DNA from: Herbaspirillum rubrisubalbicans
Lineage (GTDB): Bacteria; Pseudomonadota; Gammaproteobacteria; Burkholderiales; Burkholderiaceae_D
Assembly (NCBI RefSeq): GCF_003719195.1
Contig: NZ_CP024996.1
Location: forward strand, 3,782,001 to 3,846,000
Reading direction: 5' to 3'
DNA: 64,000 nucleotides
The notes beneath the pieces were generated by a model. That model was not told the origin of the DNA, ran no database searches, and worked only from the letters and a program-made list of their open reading frames with translations. The position numbers were made by a program, and so were the translations under genes. Of the stretch, positions 57,935 through 64,000 are shown one piece after another. The stretch's first letter is position 1. Each line of letters begins with the position of its first letter.

Positions 57935-59200
57935 TCAGCGGGGTATGTAAGGATTGACTGGGAAAAAATCGAATGGAACAGATGGAGGCAGTAGCCCATG
58001 CGCGTAGCGTGACGCGAGAAATCCAAGAACAAGCACAATCGGAACCCATAGAATCGCGCGACGGACATGGCGCGTGTGGAGTGCAGCTGCCGCTAGGCCG
58101 GTGGGCAAAATCGTCATCTGGTAACGCGGTTGAATATAGGCTGAAGCCGACATCAGCACAAACAAGCCCAGCCATATAACAGATAGGATTCGTACCAGCG
58201 TCAAAGTGTCAAGTTGTTGGGTGACGTCCGTATCGGCGTTTACCGTCGAAACGAGCGTGAAAATGGCGCAGATGCATGCCACCAGATTGAGAATCCCGAA
58301 AATGGTGTAGCTGACTCCGATCCAATAGATAGAGCCGTTCTGCTGGGTGAGCATCGGGAATAATGAAAGACTGGTGGCATTCAACACGAGGTGCCGTCCC
58401 CATTGAACAAAGACCTTGATGATGTCGAGCCATGTGATGGCGTTGTTAGCAGCGCCGGCCGCTGCGTCATGTGGAAGAAGGCTTGCTACGCTCAGATTTC
58501 GTCGAACAAATGGTAGCCACTCGGCTAGCGGGTGCGCGAATAAAGCTGTACCCGCAGAGATCACTAAGCATATAAAAATTACTTTCGCGTGCATCGGAAG
58601 CTGCCATCTTGGGATGTTGGCGAGGTAGTACACGAAGACGAAGATCATCAGTAACATGCCATAGCCATCCCGGAAAAAGGCGGCGAGGCCTGCTATCAGG
58701 GTGCATTTCCAGAACCAACCCTTAGTTTTGTTCGTTAGGTTAAATGCCAACAGCAATGTCAGCAGAAGGAGGGGAAGTTCCTTATTCGGCCCGGCCATAT
58801 TTAGTAGAAAGAACGGGTTGCCGAGTAGGCCTAGCATAGCTATTGTAAGGCTGCCTCCGGCAGAAATCCGATCAACAATTAATCGCTTGTATATAAGCGC
58901 TGACACTATGAAAAGGAGAGCGTTAATTGTGAGGTAAAGCGAAGGACTTATACGATAGCCAGGGGCATAAAGCAGCATCAATCCGCCGAGATCATAACGT
59001 TTGATGTACAGAAATGTGTTGAGGTCATAGACTTCGCTTAATGAATGAGCGAGTGCTGAGACATCGGTTACAGCTATGCCTAGATGAAGCGCTTCGGTGA
59101 AGTGGACTTGGGTAAACACCCCCACGGCCATACCTAGAATTAGATACAACCCCGTGCCGGACCAAAAGATCTGAGCTGATGTTCGTTCTGGGAAGGGCAT
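57935..59200 (-). CDS. Polytopic membrane protein, polysaccharide polymerase-like
   Basis: The 421-residue protein has about ten membrane helices with a larger loop near residues 210-260. Its size and topology resemble EpsG/Wzy-type polymerases, and the neighbouring flippase supports surface polysaccharide assembly, but I recognise no decisive motif. The frame opens with TTG at 59215; I use the ATG at 59200. Codon use is AT-richer than the rest of the window, suggesting transfer. Confidence 0.65.
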   Translation of the reverse strand: MPFPERTSAQIFWSGTGLYLILGMAVGVFTQVHFTEALHLGIAVTDVSALAHSLSEVYDLNTFLYIKRYDLGGLMLLYAPGYRISPSLYLTINALLFIVSALIYKRLIVDRISAGGSLTIAMLGLLGNPFFLLNMAGPNKELPLLLLTLLLAFNLTNKTKGWFWKCTLIAGLAAFFRDGYGMLLMIFVFVYYLANIPRWQLPMHAKVIFICLVISAGTALFAHPLAEWLPFVRRNLSVASLLPHDAAAGAANNAITWLDIIKVFVQWGRHLVLNATSLSLFPMLTQQNGSIYWIGVSYTIFGILNLVACICAIFTLVSTVNADTDVTQQLDTLTLVRILSVIWLGLFVLMSASAYIQPRYQMTILPTGLAAAALHTRHVRRAILWVPIVLVLGFLASRYAHGLLPPSVPFDFFPVNPYIPR

Positions 59201-59215
59201 TTGTGTTTTAGGCAA

Positions 59216-60538
59216 TTAATTAATGGCTTTGGCCGCTATCATTCTGGGCTTGCGGAAGAAGACCCAAATCAGTCCTGCTGCCAGCTGTACGCACGAGCCA
59301 AGCAGCCAACCGGCCCCCCCGGCGACGATGCCTACATGAGGGGCTGCGAGAGTAATGAATACAGCAACAACGAGGATGTTGCAGGCATTGACGCACATTA
59401 CGTAGCGTCCATCTCCCAAAACGAGGATCTGCTGGTAAACAATCTGGTAGGCGGAATTAACTGCGATGGAGAGAAGAATCAGTTGTAGCGGGAGGGTGCC
59501 CATACTGACGATTATGGGAGAGCGAATCCAGAGATGAAGCAACCAGTTTGCGGTAGCCACTGCTATTAGACAGGGCAATATATTGGTTGCGATGACCGCG
59601 AGAATTAGCGTGTGTAGAGATTTAGTTTCACCGACCGGCAGTTCCTTGGCAAGACGAGGATAGAGTGCACTGACGACCGGTGATTGGAACTGAAGAAAGG
59701 CGAGCCCAAGTCCTGCTACCGCTGCATATCGACCGTAGTTGTCGATCGACACGATCCCTGGTAAGAGCAATTTGTCCAGCTGAGAAACCAATATCCCTAA
59801 AACCACCGCAAGAGAAAGCGTCGCAGTAGAACGCGCGGTTGTATATAGTTCAGAGAAGGTGAGCTTGGAAGGCTGTTGGGGTAGGCCGGTCGCGATTAGT
59901 TTGCGATTGCATAACCATTCAATTGCCGCACCAGTCGAGAATGCGATCAAATAAGAATTGGCACTGGGCGACCAAAAGAGCACCATCAGTAACGCGCCGC
60001 TATGCTTCAGGCTTGCAAAAACGACTTGGCTGATATTTGACAGGTGCTGCTCCTGCGTCCCGTTCCAATAACCTAGGTGAACTGTGTTCCAGAATTGAAA
60101 GAAAAACAATACGAAAGCGAGTCGCAGCGTGAACTCCAGGCTTGATGGCGCGACACTGTTCAGCTTCAGCCAGGTGGACGCGAGCCATGGAACTGCAATT
60201 TGACCAAGGCCAAGTACTAGGACAGCTAGGAAAAGATATATTCGAGAAAATTTAGCGAATGTACGGGCGCATAAATTTGCCGAGGCGCTAGCGCTTGCAA
60301 TATCCCTGGGAACGATTTGGGCTAGTCCCGCGTCCACCAGAGTGAGAAAACCTTGAAGGGTCATACAGAAGGCAACTACACCCCACTGCCCCGCCGGAAG
60401 ATACTTTACATAGATGGGTATTAGCAAAATGCTAAGGGATGCCCGCCATATGATACCGCCATAATTGAAGGCGGCATTTCGAAACAAGACTTTCTGCTCG
60501 GGTGTAATACGTCGGATATTAATTTTTAACTCGGTCAA
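59216..60538 (-). CDS. Oligosaccharide flippase (Wzx/MOP family)
   Basis: The 440-residue protein has 12-14 membrane helices. FRNAAFNYGGIIWRASLSILLIPIYVKYL and the GQWGVVAFCMTLQGFLTLVDAGL segment fit polysaccharide flippases of the MOP superfamily, which turn lipid-linked sugar units to the periplasm. Its stop abuts the polymerase-like frame. The start is TTG (60538), as no nearby ATG fits. Base composition is AT-richer than the core. Confidence 0.75.
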   Translation of the reverse strand: MTELKINIRRITPEQKVLFRNAAFNYGGIIWRASLSILLIPIYVKYLPAGQWGVVAFCMTLQGFLTLVDAGLAQIVPRDIASASASANLCARTFAKFSRIYLFLAVLVLGLGQIAVPWLASTWLKLNSVAPSSLEFTLRLAFVLFFFQFWNTVHLGYWNGTQEQHLSNISQVVFASLKHSGALLMVLFWSPSANSYLIAFSTGAAIEWLCNRKLIATGLPQQPSKLTFSELYTTARSTATLSLAVVLGILVSQLDKLLLPGIVSIDNYGRYAAVAGLGLAFLQFQSPVVSALYPRLAKELPVGETKSLHTLILAVIATNILPCLIAVATANWLLHLWIRSPIIVSMGTLPLQLILLSIAVNSAYQIVYQQILVLGDGRYVMCVNACNILVVAVFITLAAPHVGIVAGGAGWLLGSCVQLAAGLIWVFFRKPRMIAAKAIN

Positions 60539-60929
60539 GAATGCAACACAGTGAAGAATTTAGCAAATTTACCTTATTCGGCGAGAATTTTGATATGCCG
60601 TTAGAATGCCAGCATTCTAATTCATGCTCATAGCTTGGGTAAGACGATGCGCGATCAAGATAATTCCATGCGGGGCACATATAGAACCGACGGCGAAATT
60701 CAGTCACAGGAATGAATGAGACGGCCTAAATATATCGCAGCGCTTCAGAAAACGAAATGCTGCTGACCGCTTGAACCTGTTGTAATGGCGGTGGGGGGCA
60801 GGGCGCTCGACTGCAAATGCTAGTTTTGTTTCAGGTAATCCTGGAAGGTAGATAACAGACAAATCTCGCCCCCACGCCCATCTACCCTTCCGCATGATTT
60901 GCAGAGATGCATACCCGACTGAGGTAGCC
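60539..60929. other. AT-rich intergenic remnant region
   Basis: This 391-bp stretch carries no gene I support. On the minus strand a frame through 60704-60920 reads ...GYASLQIMRKGRWAWG..., which looks protein-like and could be a decayed transposase tail, but I cannot assign it. Confidence 0.4.
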
Positions 60930-60980
60930 TGAAATTTCCGGACACTCCTGTTTGTTAAACTTGACCAACAGGAGCAAGCA

Positions 60981-61298
60981 ATGAGCAAATCAGAGAAACG
61001 CAGATACACAAGGGAGTTCCGTACCGAGGCCGTCAAGCTGGTGCTGGAGCAAGGGATGACGCTAAAGGCCGCCGGCACAAGCCTGGCGCTGTTCAAAGGG
61101 ACATTGGCGAACTGGGTGAGCGCTGCCAAGCGAGGTGACGGTGCCGCTGCAGCTTCTGGCGGACGAAGTGTCAGTGAGTTAGAGGCCGAGGTGGCGCGAC
61201 TGCGCAAGGAGCTGGCCAATGCGAATGTCGAGGTGGAAATATTAAAAAAAGCCACCGCGTACTTTGCACGGGAGTCGCTGCCCGGTACGCGCAAATGA
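60981..61298 (+). CDS. IS3-family transposase OrfA
   Basis: The 105-residue protein has the helix-turn-helix RRYTREFRTEAVKLVLEQGM...AGTSLALFKGTLANWV and a leucine-zipper-like helix SELEAEVARLRKELANANVE. AGGAG precedes the ATG. An A7G run at 61244-61251 is a possible -1 slippage site for an OrfAB fusion. It could still be made but its partner is truncated. Confidence 0.85.
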   Translation: MSKSEKRRYTREFRTEAVKLVLEQGMTLKAAGTSLALFKGTLANWVSAAKRGDGAAAASGGRSVSELEAEVARLRKELANANVEVEILKKATAYFARESLPGTRK

Positions 61299-61876
61299 AA
61301 TCGATGCGGCCCGAATATGCGGTGGAGCGGCTGTGCCTGGCGTTTGAGGTTTCGCGTAGCGGCTTCTACGCATGGCTCAAAGGAGAGCCATCGCCACGCG
61401 CACAGGAGGACGCAGTGCTGAAGGTCGCCATTCAGGCCGTGCATCGTCAAAGCCGAGAGACCTATGGTCCCCGCCGTATTCAGCCAGAACTGCGCGAGCA
61501 AGGCTTTGTCGCCGGTCGTGGCCGTATTGCGCGGCTGCGCCGTGAGCTCGGCCTGCGCTGCAAACAGCGGAGGAAGTTCCGTGCCACGACCAACTCGAAT
61601 CACAACCTGCCGGTTGCAGCCAACCTGCTTGACCAGCAATTTGCGCCAACGGCACCCAATGAGGTATGGGTGACAGACATAACGTACGTGCCCACTGGCG
61701 AAGGCTGGTTGTACCTGGCGGGCGTGAAGGACGTCTTCACGTGTGAGCTGGTGGGGTACGCCATGGGGGAGAGGATGACGCAGGAATTGACCATGAAGGC
61801 CTTGTGGAAAGCGGTGCAGCACAAACGCCCGGCACATGGCCTGATTCATCACTCCGACCGTGGCAGTCAGTATTGA
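61295..61876 (+). pseudogene. IS3-family transposase OrfB, C-terminus missing
   Basis: The 193-residue frame contains the HTH_21 part (SRETYGPRRIQPELREQGF) and the start of the DDE domain: the first Asp in VWVTDITYVPTGEGW and the second in HHSDRGSQY. The final Glu of the DDE triad is missing because a stop follows at once. The normal length is about 280 residues, so it is non-functional. Confidence 0.85.
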
Positions 61877-61898
61877 GGTGTACTGTCAATAACGGACA

Positions 61899-61922
61899 CT
61901 CTTCAGTAAAGCGTTTCTTCAT
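61899..61922 (-). pseudogene. Tiny orfA start remnant
   Basis: Read leftward, GGAG and ATG are followed by MKKRFTEE, the same first eight residues as the remnant at 57671, then the match stops at TGTCCG. This is the 5' tip of another IS3-type orfA, in the opposite orientation. Confidence 0.55.
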
Positions 61923-62113
61923 GATCCAACTCCTTTCAGAATTGGATTCTACTCACTCTTGTTGCTAATCTTGGGGGGCAGGTCAAAGGGGATTTACCCC
62001 GAAACAGCGGCTGGCCATGGCTGCTTGACGTTTCTACTTCTGGCAAACGTTAGAAATGGGGGGATTACCAATCCAACCGGAGGTGAGAGAAGACAACCAG
62101 GTTTTGGCCAAAA
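61923..62113. other. Remnant sequence between two IS elements
   Basis: This holds the ribosome-binding site of the tiny orfA remnant on the minus strand and otherwise sequence without a recognisable gene. Confidence 0.4.
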
Positions 62114-62152
62114 TGAACCGCCCCGACTTTCGCGGAGGCTATTTGGTTTAAG

Positions 62153-63001
62153 TTATGCCGACACTGCAGTATTGCTGGCGAACCGGCTGTAGTAGTTTGC
62201 CTCAGCTTCTGCCGGAGGGATATAGCCGATGGATTCCAGCAGTCGATGATGGTTGAACCAAGCCACCCATTCGAGCGTGGCTAGTTCGACGGATTCCCTG
62301 GTTTTCCAAGGGGCACGGCGATGAATTAATTCAGCTTTGTACAGGCCATTGATGGTTTCGGCCAAGGCGTTATCGTAACTGTCGCCACGGCTTCCGACCG
62401 ATGGCGCAATGCCCGCCTCGGCCAGGCGTTCACTGTAGCGAATCCCGACGTATTGCGATCCCCTGTCGGAATGATGGATCAAGCCGCCGTTGCCTTCGGG
62501 CTGGCGAGCATAGAGCGCCTGCTCCAGCGCATCTAGCACGAAGTCCGTCGTCATACTGTTGCTGACACGCCAGCCAACGATGCGACGGGCAAACACGTCG
62601 ATGACGAAGGCCACATACAGCCAGCCTTGCCAGGTCGATACGTAGGTAAAGTCGGACACCCAAAGCTGGTTGGGACGATCAGCCTTGAACTGACGATTGA
62701 CCCGGTCCAACGGGCAGGCTGCCTTGGGATCAGAACGCGTGGTGCGAAGTTGCTTACCACGCCGGGCTCCCTGAAGCCCTTGCTTTCGCATCAACCGCTC
62801 TACCGTACAACGTGCGATAGATACGCCCTCGCGATTCAGCTGTCGCCACACCTTGTCAGCACCGTACACACGCATGTTGGCGTGCCACACCCGGCTGATT
62901 TCAACTCGCAGTACCGCATCACGCTTGCTACGAGCACAGCACAATTGAGGATTGCGCTGCCTCGCTGCATAACGCCGATATGCTGACGGGGCAACCTGCA
63001 A
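62153..63001 (-). CDS. IS3-family transposase OrfB (DDE integrase)
   Basis: This 282-residue frame contains an HTH_21 region (MRVYGADKVWRQLNREGVS) and a full DDE domain: Asp in LWVSDFTYVSTWQGW, Asp in HHSDRGSQYV, and Glu in YDNALAETINGLYKAELI. The frame continues open upstream of 63001 into orfA in the -1 phase, so the active protein is probably an OrfAB fusion made by frameshifting. The first listed codon (TTG) is not a likely true start. Confidence 0.88.
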   Translation of the reverse strand: MQVAPSAYRRYAARQRNPQLCCARSKRDAVLRVEISRVWHANMRVYGADKVWRQLNREGVSIARCTVERLMRKQGLQGARRGKQLRTTRSDPKAACPLDRVNRQFKADRPNQLWVSDFTYVSTWQGWLYVAFVIDVFARRIVGWRVSNSMTTDFVLDALEQALYARQPEGNGGLIHHSDRGSQYVGIRYSERLAEAGIAPSVGSRGDSYDNALAETINGLYKAELIHRRAPWKTRESVELATLEWVAWFNHHRLLESIGYIPPAEAEANYYSRFASNTAVSA

Positions 63002-63057
63002 TACCTTGCAGATCGGCTCGACCCCGTGGATATCCCGATAGCGATCGATATAGGTAT

Positions 63058-63384
63058 TTACGACTTCAGTTTGCGGTCGAGCTCCGCCTGCGCGAAAAAA
63101 GCGCTCGCGGTCTTGAGAATCTCGTTAGCACGGCGCAATTCCTTGACCTCGCGCTCCAGTGCCTTGATACGCTCACGCTCGGCCGTGCTGACGCCATCCC
63201 GCTCGCCGCTATCGACCTCGGCGCGTTTGACCCAGTCCAGCAGCGTCTGAGGCGTACAGCCGATCATCGGCGCAATCGATTGGACCGCAGACCACGTGGA
63301 GGAATGCTCATCCCGCTGCTCACGCACCAAGCGCACCGCACGCTCTCGTACCTCAGGGGAAAACTTGCTTGATTTCTTGTTCAT
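63058..63384 (-). CDS. IS3-family transposase OrfA
   Basis: The 108-residue protein has an N-terminal helix-turn-helix ([16 protein letters not shown]...[16 protein letters not shown]) and the coiled-coil helix [22 protein letters not shown]6C/A-rich run near the end (ttttttc read leftward) may be the slippage site. It is apparently intact with its own ATG. Confidence 0.87.
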   Translation of the reverse strand: MNKKSSKFSPEVRERAVRLVREQRDEHSSTWSAVQSIAPMIGCTPQTLLDWVKRAEVDSGERDGVSTAERERIKALEREVKELRRANEILKTASAFFAQAELDRKLKS

Positions 63385-63434
63385 GGCTCTATTCTCTCAA
63401 GAGTTAGAGCCTCCTCAAAATCCGGGGCGGTTCA

Positions 63435-63542
63435 CTGAAACGGACCTATGCCACCAAGCAAAGTGCGAGCCGCGCCGCAGCTCTGGAGTGGGCAAAAATC
63501 AAGGAGGTCCGTGAGATTATTAGGGAGAATAATACAGACTAG
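63435..63542 (+). pseudogene. Truncated 3' end of a gene beside the IS
   Basis: Directly after the IS right end an open frame reads LKRTYATKQSASRAAALEWA, then KIKEVREIIRENNTD and stop. Its codon choice and charged helix look coding. The 5' part is not found on the other side of the IS, so the gene was cut by insertion plus deletion or rearrangement. Family not recognised. Confidence 0.5.
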
Positions 63543-63766
63543 AAAGGTCTCATTGCTGCTGATATATCATATCTACTCCATACTCAAGACGTACCTTCGC
63601 CCCCCTTTATTCCGAGTTCAAAATAAAGGTAAAACAGCGCGACCAAGCCCAATAAAGCCATTTATGCCGCTGTTTGGAGCGAAGGATGTTTCAAAGAAAT
63701 TAAATAGAATGTCGATGACCAAAATTTTCTCGACAGCATTGCAGAGGCATCAAGGCGTATAAGTAA
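63543..63766. other. AT-rich intergenic region before the PAS gene
   Basis: No gene is supported in this 224-bp stretch. It presumably contains the promoter of the PAS-domain gene. Confidence 0.4.
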
Positions 63767-64000
63767 ATGAGATCGACATTACCGGAACTTGGGGCCGAGC
63801 TAGCGTTATATTCAATTGACGCAGTGAGCGACATGATTATTTGGCTCGACGAAGACGGATACTACGTATTCGTCAATAAGGCTGCCACAGAGTTTTTAGG
63901 CTATACATCTCAAGAGCTAGGACAATTGAGAGTCTGTGATATTGATCCAGACTTTGACGAGGTACGCTGGAAAGATCATTGGAAGGAGCTTGAGATAAAG
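63767..64000 (+). CDS. PAS-domain sensor protein (N-terminus only)
   Basis: The first 78 residues are in the window: MRSTLPELGAELALYSIDAV, then a PAS fold with SDMIIWLDEDGYYVFVNKAATEFLGYTSQEL. PAS domains start many sensor kinases and diguanylate cyclases; the output domain lies beyond the right edge. Base composition is AT-rich like the other genes of this end. Confidence 0.75.
   Translation, partial: MRSTLPELGAELALYSIDAVSDMIIWLDEDGYYVFVNKAATEFLGYTSQELGQLRVCDIDPDFDEVRWKDHWKELEIK

Larger units (their letters stand above)
60930..61876 (+). mobile_element. Truncated IS3-family insertion sequence
   Basis: The left end TGAAATTTCCGGACACTCCT (60930) is followed by orfA and orfB in the -1 frame. 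The element is cut inside orfB after the motif HHSDRGSQY and has no recognisable right end. Sequence directly after the break (TGTCAATAACGGACACTC) shares CGGACACTC with the left end, so it may be the end of a related element. Confidence 0.8.
62114..63434 (-). mobile_element. Complete 1321-bp IS3-family insertion sequence
   Basis: Ends match as imperfect inverted repeats of about 27 bp: TGAACCGCCCCGACTTTCGC at the left and TGAACCGCCCCGGATTTTGA (reverse strand) at the right, both continuing to GGAGGCT. OrfA and OrfB lie between them on the minus strand in the -1 arrangement. No 3-4 bp target duplication is visible (left flank caaaa, right flank ctgaa). Confidence 0.88.

Noticed and set aside
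60704..60920. Minus-strand protein-like stretch GYASLQIMRKGRWAW as a transposase tail
   Set aside because: It resembles a transposase C-terminus only vaguely and overlaps antisense to the IS; I could not assign a family.

Overview
The window is GC-rich chromosomal DNA (a rough eye estimate is a little over 60% GC) until about 57.6 kb, and clearly AT-richer after that. Gene content points to a betaproteobacterium of the Oxalobacteraceae, most like Herbaspirillum. The evidence is a cbb3 oxidase/FNR/HemN block, an acdR-acdS pair (ACC deaminase, typical of plant-associated bacteria), a peptide ABC operon with its own peptidases, and an EmrAB-type efflux operon. The genus assignment is an inference from gene content and no database search was made.

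Layout. (1) 1-6.3 kb is metal handling: a leftward ZnuABC-type transporter, an operator-like cluster of palindromes, and a rightward unit of a His-rich DUF2796 protein, an ABC ATPase, an FtsX-type permease and a DUF3299 protein. (2) 6.4-7.3 kb has no gene but holds six copies of a rigid 70-bp module. Each copy carries an inverted pair of DnaA-box-like sequences exactly 26 bp apart. (3) 7.8-9.2 kb holds a DUF2026 protein and a small membrane protein. (4) 9.6-18.9 kb is a peptide-uptake operon (binding protein, two permeases, two ATPases, two M20 peptidases) with a divergent LysR regulator. (5) 18.9-22.7 kb is one large subtilisin-type autotransporter. (6) 23.1-28.0 kb is a tripartite efflux operon with a divergent MarR regulator; the promoter region carries seven 11-bp phased repeats and a perfect 17-bp palindrome. 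(7) 28.1-30.9 kb has a proline iminopeptidase and divergent acdR/acdS.

(8) 31-45.2 kb is a low-oxygen block: OmpW, a fatty acid desaturase, Fnr, ccoNOQPG-fixH, and hemN with a SafE-like protein, ccoI and ccoS. FNR-type palindromes precede ompW, ccoN and hemN. (9) 45.4-56.9 kb is mixed: an SMP-30 lactonase, an outer-membrane barrel, a TonB receptor followed by a histidine-type phosphatase, YddG- and YhhQ-type transporters, an MFS pump, ArgE and single-domain response regulators. (10) 57.2-64 kb is a mobile, AT-rich end: another CheY-like receiver, a broken IS3-type orfA, a polymerase-like membrane protein with a Wzx-type flippase, a truncated IS3-family element, an apparently complete 1321-bp IS3-family element, a truncated gene tail and the start of a PAS-domain sensor.

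Most is ordinary core metabolism. The signals I consider least explained are the six-module array at 6.4-7.3 kb, the 11-bp phased repeats at 27.4 kb, the two 19-bp near-identical palindromes before the response regulator at 56.06 kb, and the TonB receptor/phosphatase pair.
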